From NCBI GenBank assembly GCA_963738025.1, contig CAVTWA010000011.1, positions 496,001 to 560,000 of the forward strand: a DNA stretch of 64,000 nucleotides, in the 5' to 3' direction. The position numbers and the translations under genes are program-made. The stretch comes from 20CM-2-55-15 sp963738025. GTDB taxonomy: Bacteria > Acidobacteriota > Terriglobia > 20CM-2-55-15. Positions within the stretch are counted from its first letter, which is position 1. Each line of letters begins with the position of its first letter. Below are positions 1-8,116 of the stretch, piece after piece. Below the pieces are notes generated by a model that made no database searches, was not told the origin of the DNA, and saw only the letters and a program-made list of their open reading frames with translations.

Positions 1-265
1 AGATGATGACAGGCATTGAAGGGTTCCCTGGACTCCACCACCCCTTCAACGGAATTCCATCGCTGGTGGCGAATTCGACGTTTGTCACATTCAACCCGAC
101 CGACGACGGGTCTGTCGGCCCACGTTCCCGGTACCGGAACCGGCTGTTGGTAATCAAGAACGATCCCGCGACCGGCAAAACGACTAACAAAAAGAATGCA
201 ACGAAGCCTGAAAATGCGACCAGCAGGCGCCTGACCCAGCGTTTTACCAATTCGCGTCGGCTCAT
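1..265 (-). CDS. Partial alpha/beta hydrolase-like membrane-anchored protein (C-terminus outside window)
   Basis: The first 88 codons of a gene that runs off the left edge. It opens with a basic segment (MSRRELVKRWVRR), one hydrophobic helix (about residues 14-36, rich in L, V, A and F), then a stretch with FATSDGIPLKGWWSPG followed by PVII. The pattern of an N-terminal anchor, a DG-x-LKGWW strand pair and a P-V-I-I strand resembles the start of exported alpha/beta hydrolases (Bem46/prolyl-oligopeptidase-like). The catalytic part is not visible, so the family is an inference. The start ATG overlaps the stop of the upstream zinc-ribbon gene (ATGA), indicating translational coupling in a minus-strand operon. 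Confidence 0.55.
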   Translation of the reverse strand, partial: MSRRELVKRWVRRLLVAFSGFVAFFLLVVLPVAGSFLITNSRFRYRERGPTDPSSVGLNVTNVEFATSDGIPLKGWWSPGNPSMPVII

Positions 266-852
266 TCCTGTTCCACCACGTAACTTGCAAGAACGTTGCG
301 TCCATCGTCATCACGTATCTCGTAAGTCACTTTAAATGGAGGCTCCGTCTGGATATTCCCGTTCAGAGGCACTCGCTTTTTCGCCCCGGGACTGAGTGCG
401 CCCCCCACGATCATCGTAACCGGAAGTGTCTGCCCCTGCTGAAGGATCAACAATCTGCGTCCGATAAAATCGACCTCGACATCTGCGTTCTTCCGGGGTT
501 CAATCCGGGCCCGCAATTCAATTGGAATATCCGATAGCGCCGTCGTCCCGGTATTTTCGATGACGATCGAAAGGGCCTGCAGATACATGTGCTCAGCCGG
601 GTTGTTCACCTTCTTGTCCAACTCGAAGCTGAGTTTTAAATGAGAATAGTCGGCACTGCTTCCTTTTGGCCATGCGGCCCAGACAATGAAAAAAGCCAGG
701 AGCAATGCGGCATATGGATACGGCGTTTTTAGCCGGAAGGTCTGGACAATCTTCTCGAGCCGCGGGTTCTGACGGGCTCCGAGTCTTTTTCCACATTTCG
801 CGCAGAAAAGGCTGTCATCCTGAAGGTGGGCTCCGCAGTACCGGCAGAACAT
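262..852 (-). CDS. Zinc-ribbon, single-pass membrane protein of unknown function
   Basis: 196 residues. The N-terminus is a zinc ribbon with two CxxC pairs (CRYC at residues 3-6 and CAKC at 17-20), as in many bacterial proteins starting with a zinc-ribbon plus transmembrane helix. A hydrophobic helix follows at about residues 45-61. The rest is a predicted extracytoplasmic beta-rich domain containing phrases such as LSIVIENTGTTALSDIPIEL, which suggests an immunoglobulin-like/FxLD fold. The gene lies 3 bp downstream of hemF and overlaps the next gene by 4 nt, so the three are probably cotranscribed. Zinc binding is supported by the cysteines; function is unknown. Confidence 0.75.
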   Translation of the reverse strand: MFCRYCGAHLQDDSLFCAKCGKRLGARQNPRLEKIVQTFRLKTPYPYAALLLAFFIVWAAWPKGSSADYSHLKLSFELDKKVNNPAEHMYLQALSIVIENTGTTALSDIPIELRARIEPRKNADVEVDFIGRRLLILQQGQTLPVTMIVGGALSPGAKKRVPLNGNIQTEPPFKVTYEIRDDDGRNVLASYVVEQE

Positions 853-855
853 CCG

Positions 856-1731
856 TTAGACCCAATCCTTAGGTTGATAGAACTGAAGCGCCTGGTCTTC
901 GCGTGATCCGGGTTCTGCCTTGAAGTCGTATACCCACCGCACGAGGGGCGGCAGGCTCATTAAAATAGATTCCACCCGGCCGCGCGTTTCCAGACCAAAA
1001 ATCGTCCCCCGATCATACAGAAGATTGAATTCCACATATCGCCCCCGGCGGTAGAGCTGATATTGACGTTCGCGATCGCCATACGGTTCGTTCATACGTC
1101 GTTTCACGATCGGAAGGTAGGCGTCCAGAAAACAATTTCCAGCGTTCTGGACAAATGCGAAGTTTGATTCGCGATCGCCTTGAAGGTAGTCGAAAAAGAT
1201 GCCGCCGACGCCCCGCATCTCGCCACGATGTTTCAGCGTGAAGTATTCGTCACACCATTTCTTGAATCGCGGGTAATAGTCACGGTCGCTGCGGTCACAG
1301 GTGTCTTTGAGCGTCTGGTGGAAATGTACTGCGTCTTCCTCGTAGGGATAACAGGGCGTCAGGTCCGTTCCTCCGCCGAACCATTCCGCGTCACCTTTTT
1401 CGAGATAGCGAAAATTGGCGTGAACTGCTGGAACCATCGGACTGCGCGGGTGAAGAACAAGAGAGATGCCGGTGGCAAAGAACGAAGTGCCGTTTCCTAA
1501 CGGTATCTTTGCGGCAAATTGCTCGGGTAAATTGCCATGCACCGAAGAGAAATTCACTCCGGCTTTTTCAAACACATTCCCACCCTCGAGTACACGTGTT
1601 CGCCCCCCGCCACCGCCTTCACGGGACCAGTTATCCTCGCGGAACCGCTGGCCATCCAGATCTTCGACGGCCTCGACGATGCGGTCCTGGAGTTCTTTGA
1701 AGTAGCTTTCGGTCTTCTCGCGCCAGCTCAT
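856..1731 (-). CDS. hemF: Aerobic coproporphyrinogen-III oxidase
   Basis: Catalyses the oxygen-dependent oxidative decarboxylation of coproporphyrinogen III to protoporphyrinogen IX in haem synthesis; cytosolic. The family signatures are clear: EGGGGGRTRVLEGG near the N-terminus, then FSSVHG, the substrate/metal region VHANFRYLE and WFGGGTDLTPCYPYEED, and VEFNLLYDRGTIFGLETRGR near the C-terminus. Length of 291 residues from the ATG at 1731 fits the family; a TTG nine codons upstream (1758) would give 300. The ATG is preferred because a GAGGA lies upstream and the family starts at this point. The gene is divergent from the M20 peptidase gene and leads the minus-strand group that includes the zinc-ribbon gene. 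It implies oxygen is available to the host at least some of the time. Confidence 0.93.
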   Translation of the reverse strand: MSWREKTESYFKELQDRIVEAVEDLDGQRFREDNWSREGGGGGRTRVLEGGNVFEKAGVNFSSVHGNLPEQFAAKIPLGNGTSFFATGISLVLHPRSPMVPAVHANFRYLEKGDAEWFGGGTDLTPCYPYEEDAVHFHQTLKDTCDRSDRDYYPRFKKWCDEYFTLKHRGEMRGVGGIFFDYLQGDRESNFAFVQNAGNCFLDAYLPIVKRRMNEPYGDRERQYQLYRRGRYVEFNLLYDRGTIFGLETRGRVESILMSLPPLVRWVYDFKAEPGSREDQALQFYQPKDWV

Positions 1732-1789
1732 TCGTTGCAAATCCTCAAAGCCGTTCAATCCCAGCGGGACTTAGATCCCGGCGATTATA

Positions 1790-1795
1790 TACAAT
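1790..1795 (+). promoter_or_regulatory. Putative -10 element (TACAAT) of a leaderless or near-leaderless transcript
   Basis: TACAAT ends 9 nt before the ATG at 1805. There is no Shine-Dalgarno between. Initiation 6-8 nt downstream of the hexamer would place the transcript start within about 3 nt of the ATG. No convincing -35 is seen. Confidence 0.4.
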
Positions 1796-1804
1796 TATGG
1801 CCAT

Positions 1805-3178
1805 ATGAAATCCGGCATCGACGCTTACATTGAATCGGCAAAAACGGAATTCGAAGCGAAACTCCAGGAGTGGGTGGAAATTCCTACAATCAGCGCTGAA
1901 CCCGAACACGCAGCGGATATTCGCCGCGGGGCCGAAGCTGCCGTGCAATACCTTCGCTCGCTGGGCGCCGATGCTGAAGCGATTTCCACGCCAGGTAACC
2001 CGGTTGTTATCGGAAAGTTCATAACGGGTACAGACAGGCCGACTGTGACGATCTATAACCATCTTGACGTCCAGCCCGCAAACGAACCGCAGTGGAAGAG
2101 CGCACCGTTTGTATTCCACAAAGAAGGGAATCGATATATCGGCCGCGGGTCGACCGACGACAAAGGTCCGGCACTCACGGCGTTATTCGGCGCCAGATAT
2201 GCCGTACAACAGGGTACTCCCGTAAACATTCAATTAATCTGGGAGTTCGAGGAAGAAATAGGCAGCCCTAATTTCGAGCACTTCCTGAAAGGGAAGGCCA
2301 AAGCTCTCAATACCGACTCTATCGCTGTTTCGGACACGATCTGGATCGCGCGAGGCAAACCCGCCGTTGCCTACGGCCTGCGGGGACTGGCACCGGTGCG
2401 ACTCGTCCTGGAAACTGGCACAAAAGATGTCCACTCGGGAGTGACAGGAGGCGCGGCGCGAAATCCGATTACAGAACTATGCCAGTTGATTTCCGAATGT
2501 TACGACGTACGGAAGGGGCAGGTGAAGATTCCCGGCTTCTACGACGATGTAGCCAAGCTAGCCAAAGCGGAAATGGACAATTTCCTGGCGTCGGGTTTCA
2601 GCATCAAGGAATTCAAGCGGGCGCACGAATTGAAGAAAATGCGTGAAGGCGAAGCCGGCGACATTGCAAGCCGACTTTGGGCGCGTCCGACATTCGAAGT
2701 ACACGGAATCGTCGGCGGATATACAGGTCCCGGCGTCAAAACAGCAATTCCTTATCGGGCCGAAGCCAAAATAAGCATGCGCCTTGTTCCGAACCAGACG
2801 GGCGAAAAAATCCTTAAGCTGGTGCGCAACTTTGTCAAAGAGCGCAATCCGGATGTGCAATTTATCCCGGAGTCAGTCCTGAATCCCTACCTCGGTCCAT
2901 ACAGTGGACCGCATGCAGACGCAGCGCGAGATGCGATGCGTTACGCGTTTGGTAAAAAACCGGCGTTCGTTCGCGAAGGTGGTTCGATCGGCGCAGTAGT
3001 GACGATGCAAAAGTACCTGAAGGCGCCGATTGTATTCTTAGGGCTCAGTTTGCCGGAGCACGGCTACCATGCCCCAAATGAAAATTTCGATTGGGAACAA
3101 GCATCGGGCGGAATGAAGATGTTCGCCCGTTACTTCGAGACCCTAGCTCGCCTTCCGCTTCAAACGTCGCGCCGTTAA
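1805..3178 (+). CDS. M20 family metallopeptidase (dipeptidase-like)
   Basis: 457 residues. Belongs to the M20/M25/M40 zinc-dependent exopeptidases that cleave di- and small peptides or N-acylated amino acids. Visible landmarks are the first metal ligand region YNHLDVQP, the bridging Asp in GRGSTDDKGP, the catalytic Glu pair in WEFEEEIGSP, and the C-terminal metal histidine in LPEHGYHAPNE. The lid/dimerisation domain fits residues about 200-350, with GIVGGYTGPGVKTAIP typical of the CNDP-like dipeptidase branch. No signal peptide, so cytoplasmic. It is divergent from hemF and its last 36 bp overlap the 3' end of the convergent receiver gene. The exact substrate cannot be told from sequence. Confidence 0.9.
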   Translation: MKSGIDAYIESAKTEFEAKLQEWVEIPTISAEPEHAADIRRGAEAAVQYLRSLGADAEAISTPGNPVVIGKFITGTDRPTVTIYNHLDVQPANEPQWKSAPFVFHKEGNRYIGRGSTDDKGPALTALFGARYAVQQGTPVNIQLIWEFEEEIGSPNFEHFLKGKAKALNTDSIAVSDTIWIARGKPAVAYGLRGLAPVRLVLETGTKDVHSGVTGGAARNPITELCQLISECYDVRKGQVKIPGFYDDVAKLAKAEMDNFLASGFSIKEFKRAHELKKMREGEAGDIASRLWARPTFEVHGIVGGYTGPGVKTAIPYRAEAKISMRLVPNQTGEKILKLVRNFVKERNPDVQFIPESVLNPYLGPYSGPHADAARDAMRYAFGKKPAFVREGGSIGAVVTMQKYLKAPIVFLGLSLPEHGYHAPNENFDWEQASGGMKMFARYFETLARLPLQTSRR

Positions 3179-3529
3179 CTGTTCGATGCGGTTGCCCAGT
3201 TCAGCCGCTTCGACCGGTTTTGTGACGTGAGCGGCGAATCCGACAGCGAGTGCCTGCTGCCGATCCCTTTCCATCGCCGCGCCGGTCAAGGCAATTGCCG
3301 GAACAGAAATGAGCCGCGGTATTTGACGTATGCGCCGAAGGAACTCGAATCCATCAATGCCCGGCATTCCAAGATCGGAAACGATAATGTCGGGACGCAT
3401 GCGCAACGCAATCTCAAGTCCTGCCTCCGCATCCGCGGCCGTATGAACTTCGTACCCCATCCACTCTAACTCAAGCTGCAATATGTACAAGACATCAGCG
3501 GAGTCTTCGACTAGTAGTACTCGTGTCAT
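3143..3529 (-). CDS. Single-domain response regulator (CheY-like receiver)
   Basis: 128 residues when started at the ATG at 3529, which places the usual receiver beginning (TRVLLVEDSADV) at residue 2. Acidic pair E8-D9, phosphoacceptor D52 (in IIVSDLGMPGIDG), a conserved T in ALTG and K in VTKPVEA are all present, so it should be phosphorylatable. There is no output domain; such receivers act through protein contacts. The C-terminal tail is basic (TARRLKRKAS). It is transcribed divergently from the sensor kinase/sigma-54 activator pair, about 195 bp away, which suggests a shared signalling function. Its 3' end overlaps the convergent peptidase gene by 36 bp. Confidence 0.85.
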   Translation of the reverse strand: MTRVLLVEDSADVLYILQLELEWMGYEVHTAADAEAGLEIALRMRPDIIVSDLGMPGIDGFEFLRRIRQIPRLISVPAIALTGAAMERDRQQALAVGFAAHVTKPVEAAELGNRIEQLTARRLKRKAS

Positions 3530-3723
3530 GCGCAGAAATCCTGCAATCCAGATTCCCGTGCACAGAGCCCGGCGCCGTCCGGTCAACCCTGGGGAATTTT
3601 TACTCGCAGCCGGGTGCGAATCCCATGGTCGGTGTTTTGGCGCCCACCGTAATCATCTGAATCTGAAAGGCGATCGATTGGTAGAGGGCGTGCACAGGTA
3701 GGGCGAACATTTTGGAGAGTGGA

Positions 3724-5034
3724 ATGGAAGGATCACCGGTACGTGGCCACGAAAGACTTCCCGTTACCCGTTTGAGTGAGTCGCGCGACCTGGAGAGTTT
3801 CCACGCCGAACTGATCCGGATTCTCAGCTCTGAACTGCCGCAGGCCGAAATCTTTTTTGGCCTGTTCGACCAGGCTGGGCAAGCAGCACCGATACCGTCG
3901 TGGGTAAGATCGCACCTGGACCGCCACCCTGCATTGCACAAGAAGCTGGAACAGGGAGAAATGGCCGGTATTGGCCACGCAGACGAAAACCCGGCGCTTC
4001 GTCCTGCCGCCGCTGTACGAACCAGTGTTGTATTGATTCCCCTGATCGGCGAAAGTGCACTGCAGGCTGTGATCGGCCTCGCATCTCCACTGGATGGCGC
4101 CCAACCTTCCTCAGAAGAAATCGAGGTGATCCGCCAGCTGGCATACGATGCATCGCCCATTCTGGTTCGTTTGCAGGAAATCGACAAATTGCGACGCGAG
4201 AATCACGAACTGCAAAATACCATCCGGTCGGCTTCCAAACCGCAACAAGATCTCACAAGAGTGCTCGAGGAAAAGAGTGCTCTGCACGCTTTGATTCAAA
4301 TGCGCTCGCATTTGCAAGCCAACCTCGCACATGAGCTGAGGACCCCACTTGCCGCCATCCGAGGTTACGCCCGGATGATTCTCGACGGCCGCGGAGGCGA
4401 AGTTAATTCGACGCAGAAAGACTACTTAAGGATCGTCACCGACAACACGAATCGAATGATCGGACTGGTTAGCTGGATGAGCTATCTGGCCGAACTTTCA
4501 GCACAGCATCTGAAGCTCAGCTCGTTCGATCTGCGCGACGTCTGGGCCAAATCTCTCGAATCATGCCAGCTGATCCTGGGCGAGAAAACGCTCAGTGTTG
4601 TCGAGGTCATCCCGGATGAATCGTTCGCCATCATGGGTGATGACGAAAAGCTCACTTATGTTTTCAACGAGCTCATCGCCATAGCCGCCAGGCTCTCGAA
4701 CGTTTCCGGCGTCATCACTGTCGAGTTTTCTCACGGCAGGGAGATGGACGTAACCGTAAAGGTCTCTGGGACCGGTCAATCGATTCCGCCTGAAAAGTTG
4801 AGCACAATTTTCGAGAGGTCCTTCAACGCCATCGCGAAACCAGCGGCGCAGAACACGGATGCAGGCGCCACCAGTCTTTCCGGCGTGTACGACGTTGTCG
4901 GTATGCACGGAGGACGTGTTTTTGTCAGTAATACTGCCGGACAGGGGGCGTCATTTCTGTTCACATTGCCCGCCGTAATTATCGGCGGCGAGGAAAAAAG
5001 CCATGAGCAAGCAATCAATTCTGGTCGTAGATGA
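3724..5034 (+). CDS. GAF-type sensor histidine kinase with degenerate ATP-binding motifs
   Basis: 436 residues from ATG 3724, which has GGAGAG 4 nt upstream; a TTG four codons earlier is less likely. Residues 15-150 look like a GAF sensor domain, followed by a short coiled coil and a HisKA dimerisation domain with the H-box HELRTPL (phospho-acceptor His203). The C-terminal HATPase_c region is recognisable by order but altered: the N-box reads NELIAIA with the second Asn lost, the G1 box reads SGTG with the nucleotide-binding Asp replaced by Ser, and the G2 box reads GATSLSG instead of GxGLGL. Autokinase activity is therefore doubtful. No membrane segments, so a soluble sensor. It overlaps the downstream sigma-54 regulator by 32 nt. 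Confidence 0.85.
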   Translation: MEGSPVRGHERLPVTRLSESRDLESFHAELIRILSSELPQAEIFFGLFDQAGQAAPIPSWVRSHLDRHPALHKKLEQGEMAGIGHADENPALRPAAAVRTSVVLIPLIGESALQAVIGLASPLDGAQPSSEEIEVIRQLAYDASPILVRLQEIDKLRRENHELQNTIRSASKPQQDLTRVLEEKSALHALIQMRSHLQANLAHELRTPLAAIRGYARMILDGRGGEVNSTQKDYLRIVTDNTNRMIGLVSWMSYLAELSAQHLKLSSFDLRDVWAKSLESCQLILGEKTLSVVEVIPDESFAIMGDDEKLTYVFNELIAIAARLSNVSGVITVEFSHGREMDVTVKVSGTGQSIPPEKLSTIFERSFNAIAKPAAQNTDAGATSLSGVYDVVGMHGGRVFVSNTAGQGASFLFTLPAVIIGGEEKSHEQAINSGRR

Positions 5035-6412
5035 TGATAAAAACACTCGCGATTACCTCGCGGTGTTCCTTGGTGGTTCAGGATTTGACGTAGAGTGCCT
5101 CGGCTCTGGAGACGAAGCCATCGAGCGCCTGGCTTCCGGCTACTCCCCGTCCATGATCCTGCTGGACGTGATGCTGCCGGGTAAAGACGGCATAGAAGTG
5201 CTGTCCAATGTCAAAGCGATCTACCCGGCACTCCCGATCATTATTCTTTCCGGCATCGGTCAAATCAAAACGGTGGTGGAGGCAATGAAGATGGGAGCGT
5301 CCGACTACCTCACCAAACCGTTTGAAGAGGAAGCGCTTGAACTGGCAATTCAGAATGCAATCGAGAAGGAGCGGCTGAAGGAAGAAGTCAAGACGCTGAA
5401 GCAACAGCTGGCCTACGTCGAGCAGGGGAATATCCTCACCTCGAATCCCCAGATGCTGCGCATCATCGACATCGCCCGTCATGTTGCGGGTACAGACGTT
5501 CCGGTATTGATATTGGGGGAATCGGGCGTCGGCAAAGAAGTGGTTGCAAGCTTCATCCACGAACAATCGAACCGTACCGACGGTCCCTTCGTGAAGGTAA
5601 ATTGTGCAGCACTGCCTCACGAACTGCTGGAATCCGAACTTTTCGGCTATGAACGCGGGGCGTTTACGGGCGCGATAAGAGACAAGATCGGCAAGTTTGA
5701 ACAGGCCGATAAAGGAACTCTGTTGCTGGACGAGATTGGCGAGATGAGTCCGCATCTGCAGGCAAAACTGCTCCATGTCTTGCAGGATGCGGAATTCAGT
5801 CGTCTCGGAGGCAAAAAGCCAGTCAAAGTGAATGTTCGAATCCTTGCAGCCACCAACAAGAAATTAAAAGAGGCCGTGCTCAAAGGTGAGTTTCGCAACG
5901 ATTTGTATTTCCGGCTGAACGTCATCAAGCTCGAAGTCCCTCCGCTGCGCGAACGGCGGGAGGATATACCGCTCCTTTGCAATCACTTCCTGGAGAAATA
6001 TCGCGAGAGGTATCAGAGTCCGGTTCAGCAATTTCCCAACGACCTCATCGATAGTTTCCTCCATTACGACTGGCCGGGTAATGTCCGCCAACTTGAGAAT
6101 ATCGTCAAACGTTATCTCATCCTTCCGGACGCGGACATCGCGGCAGAATTGAGGAACGCCTCGCCCGAAACCGCAGCCGTGACGCCAATCCAACCCGTGA
6201 ACGTTTCGTTGAAGGAAGTCGCCGGCCATGCCGCCGAAATGGCGGAAAAGGAAGTCGTGCTGCGCATGCTGGAAGAGACAGGATGGAACCGGAAAGAATC
6301 CGCCCGGCGTCTGAAGATCTCTTACAAAGCGCTGCGCAATAAACTCAAGAAATGGCAGCTCGTAAGAGAGCGACCCGTTGAGGCCGTTCGCACCCTGGTC
6401 AAGAGTGCGTAA
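5003..6412 (+). CDS. NtrC-family sigma-54-dependent response regulator
   Basis: 469 residues in the canonical three-domain order. Receiver at residues 4-120 with acidic residues D10-D12, phosphoacceptor D55 (ILLDVMLPG) and Lys in TKPFEEE. AAA+ domain at about 145-375 with Walker A GESGVGKE, intact sigma-54 contact loop GAFTGA, Walker B LLLDEIGEM and the arginine-finger region. Fis-type helix-turn-helix at the C-terminus (about 425-460, ESARRLKISYKALRNKL). It should activate RpoN-dependent promoters on phosphorylation. Its start lies inside the end of the sensor kinase gene, so the two form a pair; the partner kinase has degenerate ATP-binding motifs, so the phosphate source may differ. Confidence 0.93.
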   Translation: MSKQSILVVDDDKNTRDYLAVFLGGSGFDVECLGSGDEAIERLASGYSPSMILLDVMLPGKDGIEVLSNVKAIYPALPIIILSGIGQIKTVVEAMKMGASDYLTKPFEEEALELAIQNAIEKERLKEEVKTLKQQLAYVEQGNILTSNPQMLRIIDIARHVAGTDVPVLILGESGVGKEVVASFIHEQSNRTDGPFVKVNCAALPHELLESELFGYERGAFTGAIRDKIGKFEQADKGTLLLDEIGEMSPHLQAKLLHVLQDAEFSRLGGKKPVKVNVRILAATNKKLKEAVLKGEFRNDLYFRLNVIKLEVPPLRERREDIPLLCNHFLEKYRERYQSPVQQFPNDLIDSFLHYDWPGNVRQLENIVKRYLILPDADIAAELRNASPETAAVTPIQPVNVSLKEVAGHAAEMAEKEVVLRMLEETGWNRKESARRLKISYKALRNKLKKWQLVRERPVEAVRTLVKSA

Positions 6413-6418
6413 AGGTTC

Positions 6419-7555
6419 TCAGGGTTTGACGACGTCCCAATAGGATTCCAAGCGCCGGGCGTCGTAATCCTGAATGAAACGCGGTATCGAACTCACCAGC
6501 GACGTCGACCGGTGCCCGGGCACGTTCAAGGGGTGAGTTCGCCCATTCGGAAAATAAGAACGAATAAAAATAGAGTCGTCCGCAATCGGAAGGCTCTTCA
6601 CGTTGCCAACGTAACGAGTCCACGTAGGTCGGTCGAACAGGTAGAACTCCACATTGGAGGTGTAAAAAGCAGCAACATGAAGGCCGTTCGCCTTGAGAAA
6701 GGCGCCGACGCTCCTGAGAGCGTGAGGCCCGGCAAAATCACCAACGATGGGGATCAATCGATTCTCCCCTTCGAATTTCTTCAGCCATTGAAACAGTTCT
6801 TCTGAAGAAAGATAGCTCTGCTGCTTGCCGTGCCGATCGGTTTCAAGCAGCATCTCTTCGAAGGTTGGATAATTCAAGGCATTGCCCCGACCAATCGAGG
6901 AGAAACGCAGTTGGAGGTTTTCGTCCCAGAACGTACGGTAAACGTATTCGATTTTCGAGAGATCCTCTGGCGACAATTTGAGTTTGTAGGTTTCGGTCAG
7001 GACCTTTTTAATAGTCGTGAGGTTTTTCAGGAATAGCTTTTCATCGGTACGCGAGTGGCCGACGGCCTCGAGAATGTCTTGTAGCGGCGCTCCCGCCTTG
7101 ACCTGAGGCGGTTCACGGGAAACTAAAAGGGCCAGGTACTCCGTGCGGTTTGAGGCTAATGACAAAAGCGCTTTGAACCACAGGTGTTCGAGCATGTTCT
7201 GTCGCCGAATATCAGTAATGATCGCCATCGTCGGTCGCGTATGGACGATATACGACAAATTTTGATCCGGTCCAACGCCGATATAAACGCCACCGGGACT
7301 CACGCGGGAATGCAGGTCGTCGACCACGTGCAGGTAGGACGTTTCGTTCGAAATGAAGTTGTCGGAGTCAAAATAGCCTTCCGGCTCCGACCAGCTTTCA
7401 ATATACCGGCCGAACTGTTCGATCGAGACTTGAACGTCGGTGGCAGCCCGAGGTTGTTCATGGCTCCATGGTATGGTTGACGCGGCGAGAACCAGGGCCA
7501 GCGTCAGTCCTATGCCGGGCAGAGACCTCCTGCTCAGTGTGAAATTGCGCCACAT
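6419..7555 (-). CDS. Exported protein of unknown function with GVGPDQN / DIRRQN motifs (paralog A)
   Basis: 378 residues from ATG 7555. A TATAGT hexamer on the minus strand (7574-7569) overlaps the alternative GTG at 7570, favouring the ATG. The N-terminus is a signal peptide or anchor (about residues 5-25). Conserved blocks shared with the second copy at 22.9-24.1 kb are SDNFISNE, YIGVGPDQN, DIRRQNML, a long central helical segment, IPIVGDFAG and YTSNVEFYLF. A glycine-rich turn followed by an acidic strand end (GVGPDQ... D-IRR) recalls a Rossmann methyltransferase fold; from memory, related proteins are annotated as LIC_10091-like. Substrate and activity are unknown. It is divergent from the GNAT gene and convergent with the sigma-54 regulator. 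Confidence 0.75.
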   Translation of the reverse strand: MWRNFTLSRRSLPGIGLTLALVLAASTIPWSHEQPRAATDVQVSIEQFGRYIESWSEPEGYFDSDNFISNETSYLHVVDDLHSRVSPGGVYIGVGPDQNLSYIVHTRPTMAIITDIRRQNMLEHLWFKALLSLASNRTEYLALLVSREPPQVKAGAPLQDILEAVGHSRTDEKLFLKNLTTIKKVLTETYKLKLSPEDLSKIEYVYRTFWDENLQLRFSSIGRGNALNYPTFEEMLLETDRHGKQQSYLSSEELFQWLKKFEGENRLIPIVGDFAGPHALRSVGAFLKANGLHVAAFYTSNVEFYLFDRPTWTRYVGNVKSLPIADDSIFIRSYFPNGRTHPLNVPGHRSTSLVSSIPRFIQDYDARRLESYWDVVKP

Positions 7556-7619
7556 ATGAATTGAAACCACTATACCTCTCGAATTCGGATTTTCGAAAAC
7601 GAGAATTGGAGATTACAAT

Positions 7620-8102
7620 ATGGCGGTGACTTCCCGGGTACCCACTGTGAGCGTACAGCCATTTCAAATTCGTGCAGCCTCTCCGCAAGACATGGATCAG
7701 CTATGTGAACTCGCGGGCCAGTTGCTGACGAACATCCGCGCCGAAGGAACGACCGAGGACGCGCGGCGCGTTTTCGAGCACATCATGAATTCAACCGACC
7801 GGGGGCTGGTTGTCGTCGCCGAAAACAAAGGCGCGTTATGCGGCTACGCGTACGCCTCATATGAATGGCGAGCGGAATTCTGCGGCGAGACGATGGACAT
7901 TGTCGCACTCTTCGTCGCTCCACAATGGCGGGGAAAAGGTGTCGGCGGCGGCCTGATCGCTTCTCTCCTCGAAAATGCGAAGCAGCGCGGAATTCACCGC
8001 GTCAGCGCTGAAGTACATCCCGGCAACTCGGCGATCGAACGCACGCTCGATTCAAGCGGCTTCGACCCCGAGCGCCGCACCCTCTGGGGTTTCCGTCTGT
8101 AA
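7620..8102 (+). CDS. GNAT family N-acetyltransferase
   Basis: 160 residues. The GNAT core is visible: AASPQDMDQLCELA at beta1-alpha1, a central strand VVVAENKGALCGYAYA, then motif A VAPQWRGKGVGGGLIASLL, which provides the acetyl-CoA pyrophosphate-binding R/Q-x-x-G-x-G loop (QWRGKGVG), and the C-terminal NSAIERTLDSSGF segment. The acceptor substrate cannot be predicted. Start ATG 7620 has TTGGAG about 8 nt upstream. It stands alone, divergent from paralog A and convergent with the glucan phosphorylase gene. Confidence 0.88.
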   Translation: MAVTSRVPTVSVQPFQIRAASPQDMDQLCELAGQLLTNIRAEGTTEDARRVFEHIMNSTDRGLVVVAENKGALCGYAYASYEWRAEFCGETMDIVALFVAPQWRGKGVGGGLIASLLENAKQRGIHRVSAEVHPGNSAIERTLDSSGFDPERRTLWGFRL

Positions 8103-8116
8103 GCGAACAGCGTCGC

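Noticed and set aside
5078..5776. Minus-strand frame of 232 codons
   Set aside because: Shadow of the NtrC-type regulator gene, no domains.
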